Notes: generated by a model from the sequence alone, not told the origin. A stretch of 64,000 nt of DNA from Pseudomonas sp. FP1742 (GCF_030687145.1 NZ_CP117460.1:3782001-3846000), one strand, 5' to 3'. Counted from the first letter of the stretch, positions 8,471 to 18,061 are shown. Made by a program: numbers and translations.

Positions 8471-9127
8471 ATGAGCCGTGCCCTGCATGATGTTGCGAAC
8501 GGCACCTTGTTCGGCGTTGCGCTGAACTATCAGGGGTTGCTGAACCAACGTATCGCTGAATTCGAACAAGCGCCTTACCAGAAACCACCGGTCAAACCGG
8601 TGCTGTTCATCAAGACGCCCAATACCCGCAATGGCCATGACCGCGCCGTGGTTCATCCGCAAGGTGAACGCCTGCAACCGGGTCCTGCACTCGGCGTGGT
8701 AATTGGTAAAAACGCCAGCCGGGTCAGCGTTGAAAATGCGCTGGAGCATGTGGCCGGCTACACCATCGTCAATGAGTTCAGCCTGCCGGAGGACAGTTAT
8801 TACCGTCCAGCGGTTAAAGCCAAGTGCCGCGACGGCTTCTGCTCGCTGGGCCCGGAACTGGTGGCCCGTGATCAGGTCGCTAACCCGCATCAGCTCAGCC
8901 TGAAACTGTTCGTCAACGGCGAATTGCGCCAGCAAAACTCCACCGCCAACTTCGTGCGCAATATCCCTCGGCTGATTGCCGAGATCAGCGAATTCATGAC
9001 CCTCCACGAAGGCGATGTGTTGATTACTGGCACACCTGAAGGCCGTGTCGATGTCCTGCCCGGCGACACCGTCGAAGTCGAAATAAGCGGCCTTGGCCGC
9101 CTCGTCAACCACATCGTGGCCGAGTAA
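8471..9127 (+). CDS. hpaG1: HpaG1, OPET decarboxylase/HHDD isomerase subunit
   Basis: The 218-residue protein is one half of the bifunctional 5-oxopent-3-ene-1,2,5-tricarboxylate decarboxylase / 2-hydroxyhepta-2,4-diene-1,7-dioate isomerase, which in E. coli is a single HpaG/HpcE chain. It has the fumarylacetoacetate-hydrolase fold. The motifs are KTPNTRNGHD near residue 43, LEHVAGYTIVNEFSLPED near 92 and the closing ITGTPEGRVDVLPGDTVEVEI near 180. It acts in the cytoplasm after HpaF, losing CO2 and then moving a double bond. AGGAGAAA just before the ATG is a strong ribosome binding site. It is the first gene of the hpa operon, and hpaG2 follows 11 bases later. Confidence 0.9.
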   Translation: MSRALHDVANGTLFGVALNYQGLLNQRIAEFEQAPYQKPPVKPVLFIKTPNTRNGHDRAVVHPQGERLQPGPALGVVIGKNASRVSVENALEHVAGYTIVNEFSLPEDSYYRPAVKAKCRDGFCSLGPELVARDQVANPHQLSLKLFVNGELRQQNSTANFVRNIPRLIAEISEFMTLHEGDVLITGTPEGRVDVLPGDTVEVEISGLGRLVNHIVAE

Positions 9128-9138
9128 CAGGAGCTTCC

Positions 9139-9909
9139 ATGAAACACGCCCGTATCCGCTTTGAAGGCGAAGTCCACCTCGTCCATGTCGAAGAGCAAAA
9201 TGCCGTGCGCCTGGCCGACGGCCGCTTGCTGGCCGAAGACCAGGTGCAATGGTTGCCACCGGCCACCGGCAGCATGTTCGCCCTGGGCCTGAACTATGCC
9301 GACCATGCCGCCGAACTGGCTTTCAAGCCACCGACCGAACCGCTGGCATTCATCAAATCCCCCGGCACCTACACCGGCCACAAACAAACCACCTGGCGTC
9401 CGGATAACGTCGCCTATATGCACTATGAGTGTGAACTGGTGGCCGTCATCGGCAAGCCGGCACGCAACGTCAAACGTGAAAATGCCCTGGAATACCTGGC
9501 CGGCTACACGGTGTGCAACGACTACGCGATCCGTGACTACCTGGAAAATTATTACCGGCCCAACCTGCGGGTGAAGAACCGTGATGCCACGACGCCCGTC
9601 GGCCCGTGGGTCGTCGACGTCGCCGACGTTCCTGACCCGAGCAACCTGAAGCTGCGCACCTGGATCAATGGTGAACTGCGCCAGGAAGGCAGCACCAAGG
9701 ACATGATTTTCGACATCCCTTACCTGATCGAATACCTGTCCAGCTTCATGACCTTGCAACCCGGCGACATGATCGCAACGGGCACGCCGGAAGGTCTGGC
9801 CGATGTGGTGCCAGGTGATGAAGTGATTGTGGAAGTGGAAGGCGTGGGTCGCCTGGTCAATCGAATTGTCAGCGAAGCGGAATTCTTCTCCGCCCGTAAC
9901 GAGGCTTGA
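9139..9909 (+). CDS. hpaG2: HpaG2, OPET decarboxylase/HHDD isomerase subunit
   Basis: The 256-residue partner of HpaG1 has the same fold but a longer N-terminus. It carries GLNYADHAAELAF near residue 52, the metal-binding region MHYECELVAVIGKPARNV near 94, a YTVCNDYAIRDY loop near 127 and ATGTPEGLADVVPGDEV near 213. It completes the decarboxylase/isomerase activity that converts OPET to 2-oxohept-4-ene-1,7-dioate. Its stop codon overlaps an alternative TTG start of hpaE by one frame step. Splitting HpaG into two genes is common outside enteric bacteria. Confidence 0.9.
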   Translation: MKHARIRFEGEVHLVHVEEQNAVRLADGRLLAEDQVQWLPPATGSMFALGLNYADHAAELAFKPPTEPLAFIKSPGTYTGHKQTTWRPDNVAYMHYECELVAVIGKPARNVKRENALEYLAGYTVCNDYAIRDYLENYYRPNLRVKNRDATTPVGPWVVDVADVPDPSNLKLRTWINGELRQEGSTKDMIFDIPYLIEYLSSFMTLQPGDMIATGTPEGLADVVPGDEVIVEVEGVGRLVNRIVSEAEFFSARNEA

Positions 9910-9914
9910 GCAAC

Positions 9915-11375
9915 ATGATCAAACACTGGATCAACGGCCGCGAGGTCGAAAGCAAAGACACCTTCGTCAATTACAACCCGGCTACCGGCGACCCCATTGG
10001 TGAAGTCGCCAGCGGCGGCGCCGAGGAAGTGTCTCAGGCAGTGGCCGCCGCCAAGGAAGCCTTCCCGAAATGGGCAGCGACCCCGGCCAAGGAGCGCGCA
10101 AAGCTGATGCGCAAGCTCGGCGAACTGATCGAGCAGAACGTACCGCATCTGGCCGAACTGGAAACCCTCGACACTGGCCTGCCGATCCATCAGACCAAGA
10201 ACGTTTTGATTCCACGCGCTTCGCACAACTTCGATTTTTTCGCCGAAGTCTGCACTCGCATGGACGGTCACAGTTACCCGGTGGACGACCAGATGCTCAA
10301 CTACACCCTGTACCAGCCGGTGGGTGTCTGCGCTCTGGTATCACCGTGGAACGTGCCGTTCATGACGGCGACCTGGAAGACCGCTCCGTGCCTGGCATTG
10401 GGTAACACCGCAGTATTGAAGATGTCCGAGCTGTCACCGCTGACGGCCAATGAACTCGGTCGTCTGGCCGTCGAAGCCGGTATTCCCAAGGGCGTGCTCA
10501 ACGTCATCCAGGGCTACGGCGCCACCGCCGGTGACGCGCTGGTTCGCCACCCGGATGTACGTGCGATTTCCTTCACTGGCGGTACCGCCACCGGCAAGAA
10601 AATCATGCAGACCGCCGGCCTGAAAAAGTACTCCATGGAACTGGGCGGCAAGTCGCCGGTGCTGATCTTCGAAGACGCGGATCTTGAGCGCGCCCTCGAT
10701 GCTGCGTTGTTCACCATCTTCTCGCTTAACGGTGAACGCTGCACCGCCGGCAGCCGGATTTTCATCCAGGAAAGCGTCTACCCGCAGTTTGTCGCCGAGT
10801 TTGCCGCTCGCGCCAAACGTCTGATCGTCGGTGACCCGCAGGACCCGAAAACCCAGGTCGGCTCGATGATCACCCAGGCCCATTACGACAAGGTCACCGG
10901 CTACATCAAGATCGGGATCGAAGAAGGCGCCACCCTCCTCGCCGGTGGTCTGGAGCGTCCGGCCAACCTGCCGGAACACTTGAGTCGCGGGCAGTTCATT
11001 CAGCCGACGGTGTTCGCTGATGTGAATAACAAAATGCGCATCGCCCAGGAAGAAATCTTCGGCCCGGTGGTATGCCTGATCCCGTTCAAGGACGAAGCCG
11101 AAGCCCTGCAACTGGCCAACGATACCGAGTACGGCCTGGCGTCTTACATCTGGACCCAGGACATCGGCAAAGCGCATCGTCTGGCCTATGGTATCGAAGC
11201 CGGCATGGTCTTCATCAACAGCCAGAACGTGCGCGATTTGCGTCAGCCGTTCGGCGGTGTGAAAGGCTCCGGCACCGGTCGTGAAGGCGGCCAGTACAGC
11301 TTCGAAGTGTTCGCCGAAATCAAGAACGTTTGTATCTCTATGGGCAGTCATCACATTCCGCGTTGGGGCATCTAG
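9915..11375 (+). CDS. hpaE: HpaE, 5-carboxymethyl-2-hydroxymuconate semialdehyde dehydrogenase
   Basis: This 486-residue NAD-dependent aldehyde dehydrogenase oxidises the ring-cleavage product of HpaD to 5-carboxymethyl-2-hydroxymuconate. It has the N-terminal MIKHWINGREVESKDTF, the cofactor segment LVSPWNVPFMTATWK, the general base in SMELGGKSP and the nucleophilic cysteine in NGERCTAGSR. I choose the ATG at 9915 because GAGG lies about 10 bases upstream. A TTG at 9906, overlapping the hpaG2 stop, would add three residues. It ends about 110 bases before hpaD. Confidence 0.92.
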   Translation: MIKHWINGREVESKDTFVNYNPATGDPIGEVASGGAEEVSQAVAAAKEAFPKWAATPAKERAKLMRKLGELIEQNVPHLAELETLDTGLPIHQTKNVLIPRASHNFDFFAEVCTRMDGHSYPVDDQMLNYTLYQPVGVCALVSPWNVPFMTATWKTAPCLALGNTAVLKMSELSPLTANELGRLAVEAGIPKGVLNVIQGYGATAGDALVRHPDVRAISFTGGTATGKKIMQTAGLKKYSMELGGKSPVLIFEDADLERALDAALFTIFSLNGERCTAGSRIFIQESVYPQFVAEFAARAKRLIVGDPQDPKTQVGSMITQAHYDKVTGYIKIGIEEGATLLAGGLERPANLPEHLSRGQFIQPTVFADVNNKMRIAQEEIFGPVVCLIPFKDEAEALQLANDTEYGLASYIWTQDIGKAHRLAYGIEAGMVFINSQNVRDLRQPFGGVKGSGTGREGGQYSFEVFAEIKNVCISMGSHHIPRWGI

Positions 11376-11483
11376 ACCGCCGGTAAGGGTTGTCGAAGGC
11401 TGTGATGGGTCGCGCATCGGCCCATCGCAGAAGTCGACCTCCACCTGACTGAGTCAAACAACAACAATTTCAGGAGAATTATC

Positions 11484-12341
11484 ATGGGCGAAGTCGTCCT
11501 GGCCGCGAAGATCTGCCACGTACCTTCAATGTACCTGTCGGAACTGCCCGGCAAGCATCACGGGTGTCGCGAAGCGGCGATTGCCGGGCACAAGGAAATC
11601 GGACGTCGAGCCCGCGAGCTGGGTGCCGATACCGCCGTGGTGTTTGACGTGCACTGGCTGGTCAACAGCGGCTATCACGTCAACTCCGGCGAGCATTTCA
11701 AGGGCATCTACACCAGCAACGAACTGCCGCACTTCATCAAGAACATGGAATACGAGTACCCAGGCTGCCCGGAACTGGGCGAGCTGATCGCGGCCGAAGC
11801 CAATCTGGCCGGCGTGCGCACTATGGCTCACAACATCCCGAGCCTGGAACTGGAATACGGCACGCTGGTGCCGATGCGCTACATGCACATGGGCGTCCCC
11901 GACGAGCAGAAGTTCAACGTGATTTCCATAGCAGCCTGGTGTGCCTGGCACCTTCTGGAAGACAGCTTTGCCTTTGGCGCAGCAGTGCGTCGAGCCATCG
12001 AAAAGAGCGACCGCAAGGTGCTGGTACTGGCCTCGGGTTCGCTGTCCCACCGTTTCTCCGACGACCGCGAAGCCGAAGCCAACATCCATAACTGGACCCG
12101 CGAATTCGACAAGCAGATGGACCTGCACGTGGTCGAGATGTGGAAGCAAGGCCGCTTCAAGGAGTTTTGCGCGATGCTCCCGGACTACGCCGAGCATTGC
12201 TTCGGCGAAGGCAAGATGCACGACACCGCGATGCTCCTCGGACTGCTGGGCGGGCCTGAATACAACAAACCTGCCGAGATCATCACTTCGCCGTTCGGCA
12301 GTTCCGGCACCGGCCAGATCAACGCCATTTTCCCCCTCTGA
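11484..12341 (+). CDS. hpaD: HpaD, homoprotocatechuate 2,3-dioxygenase
   Basis: The 285-residue class III (LigB-type) extradiol dioxygenase cleaves 3,4-dihydroxyphenylacetate with O2 to 5-carboxymethyl-2-hydroxymuconate semialdehyde. His12 (AKICHVPSM) and a histidine in FDVHWLVNSGYH near residue 57 are the expected ligands for the mononuclear iron. The C-terminal ITSPFGSSGTGQINAIFPL is conserved in this family. AGGAG at 11472 and the ATG at 11484 fix the start. The 108 bases between hpaE and hpaD hold a GGGTCGCGCATCGGCCC hairpin-like stretch, possibly an mRNA processing or stability element. Confidence 0.92.
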   Translation: MGEVVLAAKICHVPSMYLSELPGKHHGCREAAIAGHKEIGRRARELGADTAVVFDVHWLVNSGYHVNSGEHFKGIYTSNELPHFIKNMEYEYPGCPELGELIAAEANLAGVRTMAHNIPSLELEYGTLVPMRYMHMGVPDEQKFNVISIAAWCAWHLLEDSFAFGAAVRRAIEKSDRKVLVLASGSLSHRFSDDREAEANIHNWTREFDKQMDLHVVEMWKQGRFKEFCAMLPDYAEHCFGEGKMHDTAMLLGLLGGPEYNKPAEIITSPFGSSGTGQINAIFPL

Positions 12342-12390
12342 CACTCGCTCGCGGGCAGCCTGCAGGTTGCTCGCGGCCAGGGAGACGCAC

Positions 12391-12783
12391 ATGCCGCATT
12401 TCATCGCCGAATACACCGACAACATCGAGCAGCAGGCGGACTTGCCCGCGCTGTTCGAAAAGGTTCACGCCATCCTGGAAGACAGCGGCGTATTTCCCCT
12501 GGGCGGCATCCGCAGTCGTGGTGTACGCCTGGACACCTGGCGCATGGCCGACGGCAAGCACGATTACGCCTTCGTCCATATGACTCTCAAGGTCGGTCAC
12601 GGACGGGATCTGCCGACCCGGCAGACAGTCGCCGAAACGCTGTTCAAGGTGATCACCGAGCACTTCGCCGAGCTGCAGTCGCAACGCTTGCTGGCGCTGT
12701 CGTTCGAAATGATCGAACTGCACCCCGAACTCAATTTCAAGCAGAACAACGTACATGCCTTCTTGAAGAACCAGGCGGGCTGA
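12391..12783 (+). CDS. hpaF: HpaF, 5-carboxymethyl-2-hydroxymuconate isomerase
   Basis: The 130-residue protein starts MPHFIAEYTDNIEQQADL at the ATG at 12391, just after CCAGGGAGA. Pro2, exposed after removal of the initiator methionine, is the catalytic base of this tautomerase-superfamily isomerase. The reaction converts 5-carboxymethyl-2-hydroxymuconate to 5-oxopent-3-ene-1,2,5-tricarboxylate. A longer in-frame open frame reaches back to 11941 inside hpaD, but its upstream part is a shadow of hpaD. The length fits E. coli HpaF (about 126 residues). Confidence 0.9.
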   Translation: MPHFIAEYTDNIEQQADLPALFEKVHAILEDSGVFPLGGIRSRGVRLDTWRMADGKHDYAFVHMTLKVGHGRDLPTRQTVAETLFKVITEHFAELQSQRLLALSFEMIELHPELNFKQNNVHAFLKNQAG

Positions 12784-12832
12784 TTCACGCCCTCCTTCCG
12801 CCAACGGCCACTCAAACAAAAAGTACAACATC

Positions 12833-14137
12833 ATGAGCACAGCCAATACCGCTGACAGCATCACCCTTGCCAAGCACGATCGAACCCACAGCACCGTTAC
12901 CTGGCGCCTGATGCCATTGCTGTTGATCTGTTACCTGTTCGCCCATCTGGACCGGATCAACATCGGCTTCGCCAAGATGCAGATGAGTACCGATCTGCAC
13001 TTCAGCGATACGGTCTACGGTTTCGGAGCCGGACTGTTCTTCATTGCCTACGCGCTGTTCGGCGTACCAAGCAACATGGCCCTGGACCAGGTCGGGCCAC
13101 GGCGCTGGATCGCCAGTCTGATGGTGGTCTGGGGCATGCTTTCCACCAGCATGTTGTGGGTCGAAAGCTCCAGCGGTTTCTATGTCCTGCGCTTTCTGCT
13201 GGGGGTGGCCGAAGCCGGTTTCTTTCCCGGGATCCTGGTGTTTCTCAACCGCTGGTACCCGGCCCGGCGCCGGGCTCAAGTCACCGCGCTGTTCGCCATC
13301 GCCGTGCCGATGGCCGGGGTGATCGGCGGACCGCTGTCCGGTGCGATTCTCGAAAACCTCCATGACTTCGGTGGGCTGCGCGGCTGGCAGTGGATGTTCC
13401 TGATCGAAGGTGCGCCAGTGGTCCTGCTGGGTCTGGTGGTTCTCAAGTGCCTTCCGGATAACTTCGAAGTCGTGAAGTGGCTCAACCCCGCGCAGAAACA
13501 ACAACTGCGCGCGCAATTGAACAGCGAAGAACAACGTAAATCCATCACCTCCTTCGGCGGCATTGTGCGCGACCCGCAGGTCTGGCTGCTGGTGGCGATT
13601 TATTTCGCGGTGATGCTAGCGGTCAATACCCTGGCGTTCTGGATGCCGACCCTGATTCACGGCGCCGGCATCGGCCGCGACAGCCAGATCGGCCTGCTCA
13701 GTGCCGTGCCCTATCTGGCCGGCTGCTTCTTCATGATCGGTTGTGGACGCTCATCGGACCGTAACCGTGAACGCCGTTGGCACTTGTGTGTGCCGCTGCT
13801 GATGGCCGCCGCCGGTATTGCCTTGGCGGGACTGGCACCGGGTAACCCGTTGTTGGTGATGGGCGGCTTGACCATTGCAGGCATGGGCGCCAGCGCCGCG
13901 TTGCCGATGTTCTGGCAACTGCCGCCAGCCTTTCTCTCCAACGGCACCCAGGCCGCTGGCATCGCGATGATCAGTTCATTTGGCAGCATCGCATCGTTTC
14001 TCGCCCCTTACCTGATCGGCTGGATGCGCGACACAACTCAGAGTGCCAGCCTGGCCCTGTATGTCCTTGCACTGTTTATCGCCCTTGGCGGCTTTCTGGT
14101 CCTTCGTACCCACGCGGCCATCGTCAACCCACAGTAA
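12833..14137 (+). CDS. hpaX: HpaX-type MFS permease for 4-hydroxyphenylacetate
   Basis: The 434-residue inner membrane transporter has 12 predicted hydrophobic segments and the anion:cation symporter signature near the N-terminus (LLLICYLFAHLDRINIGFAK). The loop NRWYPARRRAQVTALFAIA near residue 140 is typical of aromatic-acid permeases. It lies inside the hpa operon between hpaF and hpaH, where HpaX is found in enteric bacteria and pseudomonads. HpaX imports 4-hydroxyphenylacetate and 3,4-dihydroxyphenylacetate. The substrate here is inferred from that position. Confidence 0.85.
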   Translation: MSTANTADSITLAKHDRTHSTVTWRLMPLLLICYLFAHLDRINIGFAKMQMSTDLHFSDTVYGFGAGLFFIAYALFGVPSNMALDQVGPRRWIASLMVVWGMLSTSMLWVESSSGFYVLRFLLGVAEAGFFPGILVFLNRWYPARRRAQVTALFAIAVPMAGVIGGPLSGAILENLHDFGGLRGWQWMFLIEGAPVVLLGLVVLKCLPDNFEVVKWLNPAQKQQLRAQLNSEEQRKSITSFGGIVRDPQVWLLVAIYFAVMLAVNTLAFWMPTLIHGAGIGRDSQIGLLSAVPYLAGCFFMIGCGRSSDRNRERRWHLCVPLLMAAAGIALAGLAPGNPLLVMGGLTIAGMGASAALPMFWQLPPAFLSNGTQAAGIAMISSFGSIASFLAPYLIGWMRDTTQSASLALYVLALFIALGGFLVLRTHAAIVNPQ

Positions 14138-14149
14138 GAGATCTTTGTC

Positions 14150-14953
14150 ATGCTCGATCAACAGCAAATCCTGCAAGCCGCCGCACAACTGGACCGGGCC
14201 GAACGCTCCAGGGAGCAGATCCGGCAATTTTCCCTCGAATACCCGGCTATCACGATCGAGGACGCCTACGCCATCCAGCGCGCCTGGGTTGCACAAAAAA
14301 TCAAGGACGGGCGCAAGCTGGTCGGGCACAAGATCGGTCTGACCTCTCGGGCCATGCAAGTATCCTCGAACATCACCGAGCCGGATTTTGGTGCCCTGCT
14401 CGATGACATGCTCTTCGAGGAAGGCACGGACATTCCTTTCGAACGCTTTATCGTGCCGCGCGTAGAAGTGGAGCTGGCGTTCATTCTTGGCAAGCCGCTC
14501 AAAGGTCCGAACTGCACGATCTTCGACGTGCTCGACGCCACAGAGTGGGTGATCCCGGCACTTGAGATCATCGACGCCCGCATTCAGCAAATCGACCCGC
14601 AGACCAAAGCGACGCGCAAGGTCTTCGACACCATTTCCGACAACGCTGCCAACGCTGGTGTGGTCATGGGAGGTCGTGCGGTGCGGCCAACCGAGATCGA
14701 CCTGCGCAAGGTGCCGGCGGTGTTGTACCGCAACGGCGTGATCGAGGAGTCTGGGGTTTCCGCAGCGGTGCTTAACCACCCTGCGAAGGGCGTGGCCTGG
14801 CTTGCGAACAAGCTGGCCGCATACGACGTCACCCTGGAAGCGGGGCAGATCATTCTCGGAGGCTCCTTCACCCGTCCTGTGACGGCCAACCCCGGCGATA
14901 CCTTCCATGTCGATTACGACATGCTGGGTTCCATCTCCTGCCGCTTCGTCTGA
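14150..14953 (+). CDS. hpaH: HpaH, 2-oxohept-4-ene-1,7-dioate hydratase
   Basis: The 267-residue protein belongs to the 2-oxopent-4-enoate hydratase/decarboxylase family (FAH-like fold). It has [17 protein letters not shown] near residue 30, [15 protein letters not shown] near 57, the metal-binding run [18 protein letters not shown] near 100 and [19 protein letters not shown] near the end. It hydrates 2-oxohept-4-enedioate to 4-hydroxy-2-oxoheptanedioate, the HpaI substrate. It starts 12 bases after hpaX and ends 18 bases before hpaI. Confidence 0.92.
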   Translation: MLDQQQILQAAAQLDRAERSREQIRQFSLEYPAITIEDAYAIQRAWVAQKIKDGRKLVGHKIGLTSRAMQVSSNITEPDFGALLDDMLFEEGTDIPFERFIVPRVEVELAFILGKPLKGPNCTIFDVLDATEWVIPALEIIDARIQQIDPQTKATRKVFDTISDNAANAGVVMGGRAVRPTEIDLRKVPAVLYRNGVIEESGVSAAVLNHPAKGVAWLANKLAAYDVTLEAGQIILGGSFTRPVTANPGDTFHVDYDMLGSISCRFV

Positions 14954-14971
14954 TCCCTGGAGAACCGTTCT

Positions 14972-15772
14972 ATGGAAATGCCCATCAACCGCTTCAAGCA
15001 ACGCCTGAAAAGCGGCGAAGCACAGATAGGTCTCTGGCTCGGTCTGGCCGATGCCTATTGTGCCGAGCTGGCGGCGAATGCCGGTTTCGATTGGCTACTG
15101 ATCGACGGCGAACATGCGCCCAATGACCTGCGCGGCATGCTCAGCCAGTTGCAAGCCGTCGCGCCCTACCCAAGCCAGGCGATCATCCGCCCGGTGATCG
15201 GCGATACCACGCTGATCAAACAGGTGCTGGATATCGGCGCCCAGACCCTGCTGGTCCCGATGGTCGAAAGTGCTGAGCAGGCACGAGAACTGGTGCGCGC
15301 GATTCACTACCCGCCCCAGGGTATACGCGGTGTTGGCAGTGCGCTGGCCCGTGCTTCGCGCTGGAACAGCATTCCCGGCTACCTCGATCAGGCCGATGCG
15401 CAGATGTGCCTGCTGGTGCAGATCGAGAACCGCGAAGGCCTGGCCAACCTGGATGCCATCGCATCTACAGAAGGTGTCGACGGGGTCTTTATCGGGCCGG
15501 CAGATTTGAGCGCATCCATGGGCCATCGCGGCAATCCGGGCCATCCTGAGGTGCAGGCGGCCATCGAGGACGCCATTGTGCGAATTCAGAAAGCTGGCAA
15601 GGCCGCAGGCATTCTCAGTGCTGACGAGACACTTGCCCGGCGCTATATCGAGCTGGGCGCAGCGTTTGTTGCAGTCGGTGTCGACACCACGGTGCTGATG
15701 CGCGGCCTGCAATCCCTCGCTGGCAAATTCAAAGATGCCCCGGTGCCCACCAGCTCCGGCGGCGTGTACTGA
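14972..15772 (+). CDS. hpaI: HpaI, 4-hydroxy-2-oxoheptanedioate aldolase
   Basis: The 266-residue class II aldolase belongs to the HpcH/HpaI family. It splits 4-hydroxy-2-oxoheptanedioate into pyruvate and succinate semialdehyde. Visible features are [22 protein letters not shown], the catalytic His in DGEHAPNDL near residue 47, [11 protein letters not shown] near 118, [12 protein letters not shown] (metal-ligand Glu) near 152 and the metal-ligand region [11 protein letters not shown] near 175. GGAGAA before 14972 supports the first ATG. A second ATG two codons later is also possible. The product semialdehyde is handled by the dehydrogenase 17 bases downstream. Confidence 0.92.
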   Translation: MEMPINRFKQRLKSGEAQIGLWLGLADAYCAELAANAGFDWLLIDGEHAPNDLRGMLSQLQAVAPYPSQAIIRPVIGDTTLIKQVLDIGAQTLLVPMVESAEQARELVRAIHYPPQGIRGVGSALARASRWNSIPGYLDQADAQMCLLVQIENREGLANLDAIASTEGVDGVFIGPADLSASMGHRGNPGHPEVQAAIEDAIVRIQKAGKAAGILSADETLARRYIELGAAFVAVGVDTTVLMRGLQSLAGKFKDAPVPTSSGGVY

Positions 15773-15789
15773 TTTTTTCGAGAAGTCCG

Positions 15790-17244
15790 ATGAAACTTGA
15801 TGATTTGCAACTGCTGCGCGAACAGGCTTATGTCAATGGCCAATGGATCGAAGCCGATGACGGCACACGTTTCGCGGTGACCAACCCGGCGGATGGCGAA
15901 ACCATCGCCCAAGTCAGCTCCCTCGGCCAGGCCGAAACCACCCGCGCCATCGCTGCGGCCCAGGCGGCCCTGCCCGCCTGGCGTGGTAAGACCGCCAAGG
16001 AGCGCAGCAACGTATTGCGCACATGGTTCGAGCTGATCATGGCCAATCAGGAAGACCTGGCCCGCCTGCTCAGTTGGGAACAAGGCAAGCCACTGGCCGA
16101 GAGTCGCGGCGAAGTGGCTTATGGCGCGAGCTTTATCGAGTGGTTCGCCGAAGAGGCCAAACGGGTCTACGGCGATGTAATTCCTCACGACAAACAAGGC
16201 CGGCGGCTGGTGGTGATCAAACAGGCCATCGGGGTGGTGGCGGCCATCACGCCATGGAATTTCCCCAATGCAATGATCACCCGCAAGGTCGGTCCGGCGC
16301 TGGCCGCTGGCTGTACCGTGGTGCTCAAACCAGCGTCGGAAACCCCACTGTCGGCCCTGGCCCTGGCTGAACTCGGCGAACGCGCCGGTATTCCGGCCGG
16401 GGTGCTGAATGTGGTCACCGGCACCCGCTCACGGGAAATCGGTGCCGAGCTGACGGGGAACCCGGCGGTGCAGAAACTCTCGTTCACAGGCTCCACCGGT
16501 ATCGGCAAATTGCTGATGGCCCAATGTGCGCAAACCATCAAGAAAGTCAGCCTGGAACTGGGCGGCAACGCGCCCTTTATCGTCTTCGAAGACGCCGACC
16601 TGGATGCCGCGGTGGAAGGTGCTATCGGCTCGAAATTCCGCAACAGCGGCCAGACCTGTGTCTGCACCAACCGCTTGCTGGTGCAGAACAGTGTCTATGA
16701 CGAGTTTGCCCGCCGCCTGGTACTGGCGGTCAACGCCCTCAAGGTCGCCCGGGCCGAGACCGAAGGCGCGCAACAAGGGCCGCTGATCAACGCCAAGGCC
16801 GTGGCCAAGGTCGAGGAACATATCAGCGACGCGCTGGCCAAGGGCGCCACGCTGCTGGCCGGCGGCAAACCCCATGCGCTGGGCGGCAACTTCTTCGAAC
16901 CCACGGTGCTCGGCGACGTCACCCCGGCCATGCTGGTGGCCCGGGATGAGACCTTCGGCCCGCTGGCACCGCTGTTCCGTTTCGACACCGAATCCGAGGC
17001 AATCGCCATGGCCAACGACACCGAGTTCGGTCTGGCGTCCTATGTCTACACTCGCGACCTGGGCCGCGCCTGGCGCGTCAGCGAAGCGCTGGAGTACGGC
17101 ATGGTCGGAGTCAACGAAGGGCTGATCTCCACCGAAGTGGCGCCGTTTGGCGGGATCAAGCAGTCAGGATTGGGCCGTGAAGGTTCGAAATACGGGATCG
17201 ATGATTACATCGAGCAGAAGTACATGTGCCTGAGTATCAAATAA
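15790..17244 (+). CDS. Succinate-semialdehyde dehydrogenase (GabD-like)
   Basis: This 484-residue aldehyde dehydrogenase is of the GabD type. It has AAITPWNFPNAMITRK for cofactor binding, VSLELGGNAPFIVFEDAD with the catalytic Glu, and the nucleophile in NSGQTCVCTNR. The double cysteine C-V-C is typical of NADP-dependent succinate-semialdehyde dehydrogenases. As the last gene of the hpa operon it would turn HpaI's succinate semialdehyde into succinate, closing the pathway. A close paralogue in a different operon lies at 44845-46320. Confidence 0.9.
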   Translation: MKLDDLQLLREQAYVNGQWIEADDGTRFAVTNPADGETIAQVSSLGQAETTRAIAAAQAALPAWRGKTAKERSNVLRTWFELIMANQEDLARLLSWEQGKPLAESRGEVAYGASFIEWFAEEAKRVYGDVIPHDKQGRRLVVIKQAIGVVAAITPWNFPNAMITRKVGPALAAGCTVVLKPASETPLSALALAELGERAGIPAGVLNVVTGTRSREIGAELTGNPAVQKLSFTGSTGIGKLLMAQCAQTIKKVSLELGGNAPFIVFEDADLDAAVEGAIGSKFRNSGQTCVCTNRLLVQNSVYDEFARRLVLAVNALKVARAETEGAQQGPLINAKAVAKVEEHISDALAKGATLLAGGKPHALGGNFFEPTVLGDVTPAMLVARDETFGPLAPLFRFDTESEAIAMANDTEFGLASYVYTRDLGRAWRVSEALEYGMVGVNEGLISTEVAPFGGIKQSGLGREGSKYGIDDYIEQKYMCLSIK

Positions 17245-17287
17245 GTCGGTTGGCCTGCGTCAGGTATGTAAAACACAGCGGATCTCG

Positions 17288-17371
17288 TGTGTGGGCTTGT
17301 TCGCGATAGCGGTGGATCCGTCGACAGTGATGTTGAATGTACCGACGTCATCGCGAGCAAGCTCCCACATT
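17288..17371. repeat. Paired REP element (REPIN-like)
   Basis: GTGGGCTTGTTCGCGAT at about 17291-17307 and its inverted partner ATCGCGAGCAAGCTCCCAC at about 17350-17368 form an inverted pair around a 40-base spacer. The sequence is the familiar Pseudomonas REP (a GTGGGAGCTTGCTCGCGAT-type core). It lies between the convergent ends of the hpa operon and the second hpaR. It may stabilise the 3' ends of both transcripts. Confidence 0.8.
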
Positions 17372-17405
17372 AGATCCCGGCTATTTCTGACACCGTGTTT
17401 TGTCT

Positions 17406-17828
17406 CTAGCGCCTGATGGTCTTCAGCTCATTGAGCAGCCCGAGCAACGTCTGCAACTTCTCCTCTCCCAACTGAGCCTGCTACCGCTGGTAGTTCTCTT
17501 CCATGCACTGGCTCATGGACGCAAAGCACGCCTCGCCCTTTTCGGCCAGAGTCACCAGCACCCGCCGCTGATCTTGCTCGGCCTTGCGCCGATGGACCAT
17601 CCCGGCCGCCTCCATTCGCACCAGCACACCGGTCATGCTTGGTTTGAGGATGCAAGCCAGTTCCGCCAGTTGGTAGATTTCCAGTTCGTCGTGCTGACTG
17701 AGGATGCGGATAACCCGCCACTGTTGTTCAGTCAAACCGTGCTGGTTGAGCGAGGGACGAAAAAAGCTCATGGCCGCTTCACGGGCCTGCAATAGGGTCA
17801 AGGTCAGGGATTGCCGGGGTTTATGCAT
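17406..17828 (-). pseudogene. Second hpaR interrupted by an in-frame amber codon
   Basis: The frame begins MHKPRQSLTLTLLQ at 17828 and matches the HpaR at 5326-5748 through the whole winged-helix domain. It meets TAG at 17481-17483 after ENYQR, 115 residues in. Without that stop, the frame continues QAQLGEEKLQTLLGLLNELK and ends at a TAG at 17406-17408. That gives exactly the 140-residue length of HpaR. The C-terminal helix lost would be part of the MarR dimer interface. The single-base nonsense mutation looks recent. The product may be non-functional, or a truncated protein may still form. The promoter side holds an HpaR-like operator at 17854-17870. Confidence 0.8.
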
Positions 17829-17853
17829 GGAAGTCAGAATCACGGTTGATTTA

Positions 17854-17870
17854 GTTAATAGTTTAACGAA
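17854..17870. promoter_or_regulatory. HpaR-like operator near hpaR2 and the amine oxidase gene
   Basis: GTTAATAGTTTAACGAA differs at two of 17 positions from GTTAACAGGTTAACGAA at 8409-8425, which overlaps the hpaG1 promoter. It lies 26 bases upstream of the hpaR2 start and about 190 bases before the divergent FAD oxidoreductase. It could therefore control both. Confidence 0.55.
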
Positions 17871-18061
17871 ACTCTACCACTGTCCAACTCACAAAACGCT
17901 ATAACTTGTTTGGCTCCCGAAGGCTCTGGCGCGCTGAATCAAAAATCCCGGCACAGAGAATCAAGACATCCGCCCCGCCAGAGCTCTTAATAGAAGTCAT
18001 CCGGTACAGAGCTTCCTTAAGGCCCTGCGTTGAGTTTTTCTTCACTTTTTCAGGCTGCGCC

